The notes: generated by a model not told the origin, from the sequence alone. Shown: positions 1 through 5,345, counted from the first letter of the stretch. The stretch: 6,826 nucleotides of DNA from Chloroflexota bacterium (GCA_021790715.1 JAJYGK010000007.1:1-6826), one strand, 5' to 3'. Numbers and translations: made by a program.

Positions 1-488
1 AAGGCCGTGTTGAACGCCACCGCGAAGAAGAGGCCGACGACGGCGAACGCCACCGCGAACCAGAGGGCGCCGCCCCGCACGGCCTGCCAGGCACCCTCGT
101 CGCGACGGTAGCGCACGAGCCCGACGACCAGCGCGAGCACACCCAGGCCCGCCACGACCAGGAACGCGTGCAGCAGGTTCGACGCGTCGTGCAGGTGCGA
201 CGCCTCGGCCGCGTCGTAGAAGCGCGGGCCGCCGGCCGGCACCCGGAACGCGAACGTGGCCGGGCCGAAGACCAGTTCGTGGATCGTCCGGTCGGAGACC
301 GCGTACGTCGCCTGCTGGTCGAGCCCGAGGATCCGCGCGCTGCCCGCCGCATCGAGCACGGCGTGGATGTAGGGTGGATCGAGGAGCGCGACGATCGCGA
401 CGCCGAGCACGGAGAGCGCGGTACCGAGCGAGATCGTGGCACGCGCCAGCGCCCCGGCCCGGCGACCGGCACGATGGCCGACGGTCAC
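1..488 (-). CDS. DUF1461 (TIGR01906-like) integral membrane protein, 3' end outside window
   Basis: Open frame of 162 codons from a GTG at 488-486 to the left edge without a stop, so the C-terminus is missing. The start is supported by an AGGAGG-type ribosome binding site (about 490-498) a few bases upstream. Three hydrophobic segments are visible at about residues 17-36, 105-125 and 139-159. Between the first two lies a roughly 65-residue extracytoplasmic part containing an EASHLHDASNLL stretch (residues 95-106), which resembles the conserved E-x-x-H-x-x-D-x-x-x-L motif preceding the second helix in DUF1461/TIGR01906 proteins. Topology and motif order fit that family, whose function is not established. 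The assignment is by eye, not by profile search. The gene is divergent from the small protein at 846. Confidence 0.8.
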   Translation of the reverse strand, partial: MTVGHRAGRRAGALARATISLGTALSVLGVAIVALLDPPYIHAVLDAAGSARILGLDQQATYAVSDRTIHELVFGPATFAFRVPAGGPRFYDAAEASHLHDASNLLHAFLVVAGLGVLALVVGLVRYRRDEGAWQAVRGGALWFAVAFAVVGLFFAVAFNTA

Positions 489-611
489 GACTCCTCCTCG
501 AGCGTCTGCGCCTGCTCTCACCAGCCCTCGATCGCGTGCGGGTCCCCGATCGCCGGCGTCGCGTGCCGGTTCCCGGGTCTGCCTGGACCGAGCGCGTGCG
601 CGCTCCTCCTG

Positions 612-617
612 ATTATG
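612..617 (-). promoter_or_regulatory. Candidate -10 box (CATAAT) for the DUF1461 gene
   Basis: Read on the minus strand this is CATAAT, one mismatch from the TATAAT consensus and striking in DNA this GC-rich. It lies about 124 bases upstream of the GTG at 488, implying a 5' leader of about 115 bases. No convincing -35 hexamer is seen at the usual spacing. Another AGGAGGAG lies just downstream, but no start codon follows it. Confidence 0.35.
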
Positions 618-635
618 CCCAACCGGCGCGTCCTC

Positions 636-735
636 GGCCCGGACGCAGCCCCAGCGGCGCCCGGCAGCGGCCCACCGAGGCCCGGACGCAGCCCACGAAC
701 CGCCCGATCGCCGCCCGCGAACCACCCGGCAGCGG
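636..735. repeat. Two interleaved short direct repeats in the intergenic region
   Basis: A 16-bp exact repeat (GGCCCGGACGCAGCCC) is at 636-651 and 679-694, 43 bp apart. An 11-bp exact repeat (CCCGGCAGCGG) is at 660-670 and 725-735, 65 bp apart. They lie in the 357-bp gap between divergent genes, between the two candidate -10 boxes. They may be operator-like sites or remnants of local duplication. I see no coding potential in 489-845 on either strand beyond low-complexity frames. Confidence 0.6.
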
Positions 736-805
736 CGGGCCCGGCCGGCGACTGGTACGCGGCCGGGGCGGACTTTCGGCTGGTACCGCGACGCAATGCC
801 GCGCG

Positions 806-811
806 TAGGAT
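806..811 (+). promoter_or_regulatory. Candidate -10 box (TAGGAT) for the small cysteine protein gene
   Basis: TAGGAT matches the TANNNT pattern of high-GC bacterial -10 elements. It would place transcription start near 818 and give a leader of about 28 bases before the GTG at 846. No recognisable -35 box. Confidence 0.4.
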
Positions 812-845
812 CGACGCGTCACGGAGGGAGCAGAGGCAGTCGGAC

Positions 846-1055
846 GTGCGACACGAGTGGACGTTTGCGGCGACGGAGCAGGGCCGGGGCTCGTTCGTGA
901 TCGGCGTGTGCGGCATCTGCGGGCTCGTCCGCATGACCTGGATGCCCGCCGATCAGCGCGAGGGCCGGATCGACCTGCGCGGCGACTGTCCCGGCGTGCA
1001 GCCGGCGCGTGAGGCCGCGGCGCCGGTGGCCCTGCGGAGCGCCGCAGCCCGCTGA
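846..1055 (+). CDS. Small CxxC protein, probably zinc-binding (69 aa)
   Basis: GTG-started frame of 69 residues ending in TGA at 1053-1055. GTG at 846 is the only reasonable start in this frame. An AGAGG (832-836) lies 9 bases upstream, and a stronger GGAGGGAG (823-830) lies farther away than usual. The protein begins MRHEWTF, has a CGICG knuckle (C22, C25) followed by LVR, and a third cysteine in GDCPG (C48). H3, C22, C25 and C48 could together bind one zinc, as in small rubredoxin-like or zinc-ribbon proteins. The tail after about residue 50 is Ala/Arg-rich and probably disordered. I do not recognise a named family and assign no function. It converges on the aldehyde dehydrogenase gene with a 52-bp gap. 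Confidence 0.7.
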   Translation: MRHEWTFAATEQGRGSFVIGVCGICGLVRMTWMPADQREGRIDLRGDCPGVQPAREAAAPVALRSAAAR

Positions 1056-1056
1056 T

Positions 1057-1066
1057 CCCGGCCGGG
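1057..1066. other. Palindrome in the convergent gap
   Basis: CCCGGCCGGG is a perfect 10-bp palindrome two bases after the stop of the small cysteine gene. It lies between two convergent genes, where a bidirectional terminator would be expected, but it has no loop and no T tract. It is recorded as a weak candidate only. Confidence 0.2.
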
Positions 1067-1090
1067 CGTCCCTCGGACCGCCGCCCACTG

Positions 1091-1127
1091 CGCCTTCCGG
1101 TCGCCCCCTACGCCTTCTGGTCGCCCC
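1091..1127. repeat. 17-bp direct duplication spanning the aldehyde dehydrogenase stop codon
   Basis: 1091-1107 and 1111-1127 match at 16 of 17 positions with a 20-bp offset. The right copy is the last codons of the minus-strand aldehyde dehydrogenase gene; the left copy lies just beyond its TAG stop (1110-1108). The offset is not a multiple of three, so the duplicate is not an in-frame protein repeat. Confidence 0.8.
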
Positions 1128-2622
1128 AGACCGTGTAGTGCCAGCCCTTCTCGGGCTCGCCGGTCAGCTCGACCATGACGTGCTTGACCTGCGTGTACTC
1201 CTCGAACGCGTACGCCGACAGGTCGCTGCCGTGACCCGACTGCTTCACGCCGCCGTGCGGCATCTCGCTCGCCAGCGGCAGGTGGTCGTTCACCCAGACC
1301 TCGCCGAAGTGCAGCGCCTTCGCCGCGCGCATGGCGCGGAACACGTCGCGCGTCCAGACCGAGCTCGCCAGGCCGTACCGGACGTCGTTCGCCATCGCGA
1401 GGACCTCGTCCTCGGCGTCGAAGGGCAGCAGGACCACGACCGGCCCGAAGATCTCCTGCTGGACGATCTCGGAATCCTGGGCCACGTTGTCGATGAGGGT
1501 CGGCCGGTAGAAGGCGCCTGACAGCCCCGGCACCTCGGCCCGGTCGCCGCCGACGATGACTCGCGCGCCCGCCTGCTTCGCTCGCTGGACGAACCCATCG
1601 ACCCGCGCGACCTGCTGCTGGCTGATCAGGCTGCCCATGTCCGTCGACGGATCGGTCGGGTCCCCCACCCGCGTCGCGCGCATGTGCGACGCGAGGAGAT
1701 CCACGAACCGCTCGTAGACGGCGCGCTGGACGTAGACGCGCGTCGCGGCCGTGCAGTCCTGCCCGGCGTTGACCAGGCCTCCGACCACGGCGCCGCGGGC
1801 CGCGGCCTCGAGGTCGGCGTCGTCGAAGACGATGAACGGTGCCTTGCCGCCAAGCTCGAGGTGGAGGCGCTTGAGCGTCGGCGCCGCCGTCGCCTGAATC
1901 TTCCGCCCGGTCTCGGTGTCCCCGGTGAGCGACACCATGTCGACGTCGGGGTGCGCGACGATGGCGTTCCCGACGACGTCGCCCCGGCCCGTCACGATGT
2001 TGAGCACGCCGGCAGGCAGGCCGGCCTCGGCCGCGAGCTCGCCGAGCATCAGCGTCGTCAGGGGCGTCGCAGTCGCCGGCTTCAGCACGACGCTGTTGCC
2101 CGCCGCCAGCGCGGGACCGATCTTCCAGGCGGCCATCATGAGCGGGTAGTTCCAGGGGGCGATCTGCCCCACGACCCCGAGCGGCTCGCGCCGGATCATG
2201 CTCGTGTGGCTGCCGCTGTACTCGGCCGCGGCCTTTCCCTCGAGATGGCGGATGGCCCCGGCGAAGAAGCGCAGGTTGTCGGCCGCGAATGGGATGTCGG
2301 AATCGTGGCGGAGCTTGATCGCCGTGCCGGTCTGCGCCGTCTCGACGCCTGCCAGTTCGTCCAGGTGCGCGTCGATCAGATCGGCCAGGCGGTTCAGTAC
2401 CGCGACGCGCTCCGGCCCGTACATCCCGCGCCACCGCTCGTCGCGAAAGGCGCGACGTGCGGCCGCCACGGCGCGGTCGACGTCGCCGGTGGTGCCGGAC
2501 GGCACGCGTCCGACGAGGCCGCCCGTGGCCGGGTTGCGGACCTCGATCCACCCGCCCCCGGACGACTCGACCCACTCACCGTCGATGAGCATGCGGCGGT
2601 CGGTGACGGTCGCAATGACCAT
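1108..2622 (-). CDS. NAD(P)-dependent aldehyde dehydrogenase, gamma-aminobutyraldehyde dehydrogenase (PatD/YdcW)-like
   Basis: Complete 504-residue enzyme expected to oxidise an aldehyde to the acid with NAD(P) in the cytoplasm. Length is normal for the superfamily. Visible hallmarks are APWNYP with N158, the cofactor-binding KP at K181, ELGGK with general base E256, nucleophile C290 in NAGQDCTA, and EIFGP at 390-394. HTSMIRREPLGVV (139-151), NAGQDCTA and SEMPHGG (452-458) closely resemble the E. coli YdcW/PatD sequence as I remember it, placing it in the aminobutyraldehyde/betaine-aldehyde branch; the true substrate cannot be read from sequence. The ATG at 2622 begins MVIATV, with AGGAG 11 bases upstream, somewhat far; an alternative ATG at residue 11 has no better site. 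An aromatic amino acid decarboxylase lies 752 bp upstream on the same strand, so an aromatic acetaldehyde is another possible substrate. Confidence 0.96.
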   Translation of the reverse strand: MVIATVTDRRMLIDGEWVESSGGGWIEVRNPATGGLVGRVPSGTTGDVDRAVAAARRAFRDERWRGMYGPERVAVLNRLADLIDAHLDELAGVETAQTGTAIKLRHDSDIPFAADNLRFFAGAIRHLEGKAAAEYSGSHTSMIRREPLGVVGQIAPWNYPLMMAAWKIGPALAAGNSVVLKPATATPLTTLMLGELAAEAGLPAGVLNIVTGRGDVVGNAIVAHPDVDMVSLTGDTETGRKIQATAAPTLKRLHLELGGKAPFIVFDDADLEAAARGAVVGGLVNAGQDCTAATRVYVQRAVYERFVDLLASHMRATRVGDPTDPSTDMGSLISQQQVARVDGFVQRAKQAGARVIVGGDRAEVPGLSGAFYRPTLIDNVAQDSEIVQQEIFGPVVVLLPFDAEDEVLAMANDVRYGLASSVWTRDVFRAMRAAKALHFGEVWVNDHLPLASEMPHGGVKQSGHGSDLSAYAFEEYTQVKHVMVELTGEPEKGWHYTVWGDQKA

Positions 2623-2692
2623 GGCTCGCTGCGCTCCTCGCCCTCGCGATCCGGTCGGGCCCGCCCCGCCGGCTCCCCGCGTCAGAGAGCGC

Positions 2693-2698
2693 AGTCTA
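2693..2698 (-). promoter_or_regulatory. Candidate -10 box (TAGACT) for the aldehyde dehydrogenase gene
   Basis: On the minus strand this reads TAGACT, identical to the -10 candidate in front of the decarboxylase at 5023-5028. It would give a leader of about 63 bases. It suggests the dehydrogenase has its own promoter, downstream of the repeat block. No -35 match is seen. Confidence 0.4.
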
Positions 2699-2759
2699 GC
2701 GCACGTGGCGCGCGCGCCGCCACCTGGATCCCTCGATATCCGCTGGCATGGCATCTCAT

Positions 2760-2824
2760 GGCGGCGGGATTCGCACGCGCGAGCCGTCTGCCCCCATCGT
2801 GTCGAATCTCGCGACGGCACCGCC
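2760..2824. repeat. 65-bp imperfect inverted repeat with tRNA-like look
   Basis: Outer arms GGCGGCG (2760-2766) and CACCGCC (2818-2824) pair over 7 positions, counting one G-T wobble in the minus-strand RNA. Inner arms GATTCGCACG (2768-2777) and CGTGTCGAATC (2798-2808) pair over 10 bp with one bulged base, leaving a loop of about 20. The minus strand contains TGCGAATCC, similar to a tRNA T-loop. However, T-stem and acceptor lengths do not fit, no good anticodon arm forms and there is no CCA, so it is not a normal tRNA. It could be a structured RNA element, a decayed RNA gene or a small non-autonomous repeat. Confidence 0.55.
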
Positions 2825-2900
2825 TGCTCCGCGAACACGGACCACGGCTCGTCCCGCGCCGGGCCGCCGCGCCGGTCGCTCGCCCCGGCAGGCTGTGCCG

Positions 2901-2956
2901 CCCGGCGTCGACCTTGGCGGCCAGGCCACCCGGCGTGGACCTCTGCGGCCCGACCG
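2901..2956. repeat. Degenerate 28-bp tandem duplication
   Basis: Two adjacent units, 2901-2928 and 2929-2956, both beginning CCCGGCGT and sharing GGACCT/CGACCT and GCGGCC cores, match at 22 of 28 positions. The array abuts the 61-bp tandem repeat and may be an older product of the same expansion-prone stretch. Confidence 0.6.
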
Positions 2957-2960
2957 GGCC

Positions 2961-3116
2961 CGCGGATCGCTGCGCAACGCTCACCCCGGGAACGCTGTCC
3001 GGCGGGAGCTGCCTCGCCGGTCGCGGACCCCTGCGCAACGCTCACCCGGGGAACGCTGTCCGGTCGGAGCTGCCTCGCCGGCCGCGGATCGCTGCGCAAC
3101 GCTCACCCCGGGAACG
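2961..3116. repeat. 61-bp tandem repeat, about 2.5 copies
   Basis: Units at 2961-3021, 3022-3082 and a partial third at 3083-3116. Copies 1 and 2 match at 55 of 61 positions. The 34-bp partial copy 3 is identical to the start of copy 1 rather than to copy 2. Each unit carries TGCGCAACGCTCACC, a CCCGGG-like core, and AACGCTGTCCGG where present; copy 1 also has CCGGCG and CGCCGG arms able to form a 6-bp stem. The period is not a multiple of three, which argues against a coding origin. The array lies between the aldehyde dehydrogenase and the decarboxylase. Confidence 0.92.
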
Positions 3117-3186
3117 TCACGTGGGGCTGGCCCTCGGAATCCATCTCAAACCGCCGCTCGGTCGGCACCGGCACTGGATAAGGGTC

Positions 3187-3198
3187 CGGTCATGACCG
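3187..3198. other. Perfect 12-bp palindrome
   Basis: CGGTCATGACCG is a perfect palindrome lying between the two tandem arrays. Its form fits an operator for a dimeric regulator, but it sits about 180 bp beyond the end of the decarboxylase gene and some 565 bp before the dehydrogenase start, so no target gene is obvious. Confidence 0.5.
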
Positions 3199-3236
3199 TT
3201 AGGCAACGAACGCGCCCCATCCCGCCGAAACCGCGC

Positions 3237-3320
3237 GCCCGCCGAAGAACGCCGGGGAAGACGCGCCCGCGGAAGAACGGCGGGGAAGACGCGCCCGCGG
3301 AAGACGCGCGCGGGGAAGGA
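3237..3320. repeat. 28-bp tandem repeat, three units
   Basis: Units at 3237-3264, 3265-3292 and 3293-3320, each beginning GCCCGCSGAAGA. Units 1 and 2 match at 26 of 28; unit 3 keeps the first 12 bases and the GGGGAAG segment with a small internal shift. On the plus strand the array is purine-rich with GAAGA and GGGGAAG blocks. There is no unique spacer between units, so it is a minisatellite and not a CRISPR. It lies 55 bp beyond the stop codon of the decarboxylase gene, in its likely 3' untranslated region. Confidence 0.9.
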
Positions 3321-3374
3321 CGGCAGCGGGGCCGCCACCGACGCGGGACCGGGGCGCGGCGGGCGGCCGGGCGT

Positions 3375-5015
3375 TCAGGCCTCGTCGCGCCGGCGCGCGT
3401 GCTCGCGGATGCGTTCCCAGGCGAGGGCGACGTGGCGTGCCTCCGTGCGCACGCTGCCGATCGCGACGCGCAGCGTCAGGCGACCACGCAGGCGCGTGTG
3501 GGAAACGAAGACCAGGCCCTCGCGATTCACGGCCTCGAGAATCGCCGTGTTCAGGCGGTCGAGCTCCTCGCGCACAGCCGGCTCGTCCTCCCGCCCCAGG
3601 TACCGCGCGGGGCGCCAGCGGAAGCACACGGTCGAGAACGGGGCCGGCGCGAGCCGCTCCGCGTCGGGCTCGGCGTCCACCCACGCCGCCAGCTGCCCGG
3701 CCATCTCGATGTGCTCGCGGAGGCGCGCGCGGATCCCCTCCAGGCCGAAGTACCGCAGCAGCATCCACATCTTCAGCGCGCGGAACCGCCGTCCGAGCTG
3801 GGGCGTGTACTCGTTGTAGTCGTGGACCTCGCGCTCGCGGTCGAGCGTCCGGAGGTACTCGGGGACCAGGCTGAAGGCGGCCCGGATCACCTCCGGCCGG
3901 CGCGTCAGGAACAGCGACGCGTCGAGCGGCGTGAACAGCCACTTGTGCGGGTTGACCACGATCGAGTCGGCCCGTTCCCAGCCGGCGAACGGGTCGCGGC
4001 GCTCGGGCAGCAGCGCGGTCGCGCCCGCGTATGCAGCGTCCACGTGCAGCCAGAGGCCCTCGCGCTCCGCGACGTCGGCGATGGCGGCCACCGGGTCGAT
4101 CGACGTGGGCCCGGTGGTCCCGATCGTGGCCACGACGGCGGCGGGCACGTGCCCTGCCGCACGGTCCTCCCGGATCGCGGCGCGCAGGGCGTCCACGTCC
4201 ATCCGGTACTGGCCGTCGATCGGGATGCGGCGCGTCCCGGCGCGACCGATGCCGAGCGTCATCGCCGCCTTCTCGATCGAGCTGTGCGCCTCCTCCGAGG
4301 CGTAGATGCGGAGCGCGGGCCGGCCGGCCAGCCCGTCGCGGGAGGCATCGGCCCCGTCGACCGCCTGGCGTGCGCCGGCAAGCCCGATCAGGCTCGAGGT
4401 CGAGGCCGTGTCGGTGAAGAAGCCGTCGAACGCCTCCGGCAGCCCGAGCCCACGGCGCAGCCAGCCGATCGTGATCTCCTCGAGTTCCGTCGCGATCGGC
4501 GAGGTCCGCCACAGCATCGCGTTGGCCGCGAGCGCCGCCGTGAGCATCTCGCCCAGCACCCCCGGCGCCGACCCGCTGCTGGCGAAGTAGGCGAAGAATG
4601 CCGGGTGCTGCCAGTGCGTGATGTTCGGCTCGACCAGGTGCCGGTACTCCGACAGGATGTCGGCGAGCGGTTCCGGCTGCTCGGGGGGAGCGGCGGGAAG
4701 CCGGCGGCGCAGGTCGCCCGGCTCGACGTCGGGGAGGATCGGGAAGCGCTCGACGCCCGCCAGGTAGTCGGCCATCAGGTCGGCCACCGCGTGGGCCGCG
4801 CGACGGAACGTCTCGGGATCCATGTCGCCGTGGGCGGAGGACTGCGCCGTGTCGAGCATGCCGAACGCCGAGCGCAGGGCATCGTCGGTGCCGTCGACGA
4901 GGGACGCCGGGCCCGCGGGCGCGCCGGAGTCTGACGCGTCGGCGGTGCCGGGCGCGCCGGCGGCAGGACTCGAGCTGCCTCCCGCAGGGGTCGGGGGAAG
5001 GGGCGTGGGGGTCAT
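3375..5015 (-). CDS. PLP-dependent group II decarboxylase, aromatic-L-amino-acid decarboxylase-like
   Basis: 546-residue cytoplasmic enzyme expected to decarboxylate an aromatic L-amino acid (tyrosine, tryptophan, phenylalanine or a dopa-like compound) to its amine. The PLP lysine is K358 in NPHKWLF; D326 in HVDAAYAG pairs with the pyridine nitrogen; H244 in EEAHSSIEKA matches the ring-stacking histidine. ITHWQHPAFFAYF (132-144) and LGRRFRALKMW (407-417) are family signatures. Y387 in VPEYLRT aligns with the catalytic-loop tyrosine (Y332 of mammalian enzyme). Having both H244 and Y387 favours true decarboxylase over aldehyde-synthase activity. The usual family N-terminus matches MDPETFRR at residue 65; the preceding 64 residues are Pro/Ala/Gly/Ser-rich and probably disordered. 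ATG 5015 has no ribosome binding site but lies at a leaderless position behind TAGACT; starts at residues 53 or 65 also lack such sites. Confidence 0.95.
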   Translation of the reverse strand: MTPTPLPPTPAGGSSSPAAGAPGTADASDSGAPAGPASLVDGTDDALRSAFGMLDTAQSSAHGDMDPETFRRAAHAVADLMADYLAGVERFPILPDVEPGDLRRRLPAAPPEQPEPLADILSEYRHLVEPNITHWQHPAFFAYFASSGSAPGVLGEMLTAALAANAMLWRTSPIATELEEITIGWLRRGLGLPEAFDGFFTDTASTSSLIGLAGARQAVDGADASRDGLAGRPALRIYASEEAHSSIEKAAMTLGIGRAGTRRIPIDGQYRMDVDALRAAIREDRAAGHVPAAVVATIGTTGPTSIDPVAAIADVAEREGLWLHVDAAYAGATALLPERRDPFAGWERADSIVVNPHKWLFTPLDASLFLTRRPEVIRAAFSLVPEYLRTLDREREVHDYNEYTPQLGRRFRALKMWMLLRYFGLEGIRARLREHIEMAGQLAAWVDAEPDAERLAPAPFSTVCFRWRPARYLGREDEPAVREELDRLNTAILEAVNREGLVFVSHTRLRGRLTLRVAIGSVRTEARHVALAWERIREHARRRDEA

Positions 5016-5022
5016 GCGGCCG

Positions 5023-5067
5023 AGTCTACGTCGCGGCTCATCTGCGGCGCCCGGACCGCGGTAGTCT
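5023..5067. promoter_or_regulatory. Compact divergent promoter with mirror-image -10 boxes
   Basis: The minus-strand TAGACT (5028-5023) ends 7 bases before the decarboxylase ATG, which would put transcription start at the ATG itself (leaderless). The plus-strand TAGTCT (5062-5067) ends 6 bases before a GTG at 5074. The two boxes form a near-perfect dyad: CGAGTCTAC on the left and GTAGTCTCG on the right pair at 8 of 9 positions, 33 bp apart between hexamers. With a 17-bp spacer the two -35 positions would overlap around 5039-5051, implying competition or shared control. Neither -35 matches consensus. Confidence 0.5.
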
Positions 5068-5073
5068 CGGCGC

Positions 5074-5112
5074 GTGACCGGCCGGCGCGACGGCCGGACG
5101 GGCTCCCGGTGA
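5074..5112 (+). CDS. Possible 12-codon leaderless upstream ORF
   Basis: GTG at 5074 follows the TAGTCT box at leaderless spacing and opens a 12-residue frame, MTGRRDGRTGSR, ending in TGA at 5110-5112. The stop overlaps a GTG (5109-5111) that is in frame with the downstream membrane protein. The RNA here can fold through CCGGCCG (5078-5084) and CGGCCGG (5091-5097), a 7-bp stem with a 6-base loop. This could be a leader peptide, or chance in GC-rich DNA. Confidence 0.2.
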   Translation: MTGRRDGRTGSR

Positions 5113-5156
5113 CGGGGGCCGCGCGCGGGCCGGGCCGGCACGAGTCGGAGGGGGAA

Positions 5157-5345
5157 ATGGGCGGACTGCTCGACAGCGTCGGCTCGGGGATCGGCAGCCT
5201 GTTCGTGAACAGCGTGGCGCGGATCGCGGATGCGGTCTCGGGGGCGGCTTCGCAGGTCACGTCGCTGGTGCCCGCCGACCCCCGGGTGATCGCCGTCGGC
5301 GTGCTCGCGATCCTCGTCCTCGGCTGGTGGCTGCTGCGGCGCTGA
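5157..5345 (+). CDS. Small single-pass membrane protein (62 aa), unknown function
   Basis: ATG at 5157 is preceded by GGAGGGGG (5147-5154), a strong ribosome binding site, so I prefer it to the in-frame GTG at 5109, which would add 16 residues rich in Gly, Arg and Glu. The first 40 residues (MGGLLDSVGSGIGSLFVNSV onward) are rich in Gly, Ser, Ala and Val with an amphipathic pattern. Residues 43-60 (RVIAVGVLAILVLGWWLL) form one transmembrane helix followed by a terminal RR, which suggests a cytoplasmic C-terminus. No family recognised; a membrane-anchored or tail-anchored small protein is all that can be said. It is divergent from the decarboxylase and lies 111 bp before the oxidoreductase on the same strand. 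Confidence 0.75.
   Translation: MGGLLDSVGSGIGSLFVNSVARIADAVSGAASQVTSLVPADPRVIAVGVLAILVLGWWLLRR

Noticed and set aside
168..845. Upstream extension of the small cysteine protein frame back to 168
   Set aside because: The extension is antisense to the DUF1461 gene and then low-complexity; the recognisable protein begins at MRHEW (846).
518..934. 138-codon minus-strand frame in the intergenic region
   Set aside because: Overlaps direct repeats and the small cysteine gene; Pro/Ala/Gly/Arg-rich without motifs and without a good ribosome site.
953..2575. 540-codon minus-strand frame overlapping the aldehyde dehydrogenase
   Set aside because: It is an out-of-frame shadow of the dehydrogenase, Arg/Gly-rich with no recognisable motif, typical of long spurious frames in very GC-rich DNA.
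2760..2824. tRNA or tmRNA gene
   Set aside because: T-loop-like TGCGAAT is present, but T-stem plus acceptor would be three bases too short for the 7-bp outer stem to serve as acceptor, the anticodon arm does not pair, and no CCA or tag frame is visible.
2682..3038. 118-codon minus-strand frame inside the repeat block
   Set aside because: Its sequence is the translation of the repeats and inverted element; the 61-bp period would shift frame at each copy.
1684..3195. 503-codon plus-strand frame antisense to the aldehyde dehydrogenase
   Set aside because: Antisense shadow ending in the 61-bp repeats; composition driven by GC content.
3237..3320. CRISPR array
   Set aside because: 28-bp units are directly adjacent with no spacers, and no cas genes are present.
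2748..4934. 728-codon plus-strand frame through the repeat block and antisense to the decarboxylase
   Set aside because: Arg/Pro-rich, runs through tandem repeats and opposite a well-supported enzyme; no domain seen.
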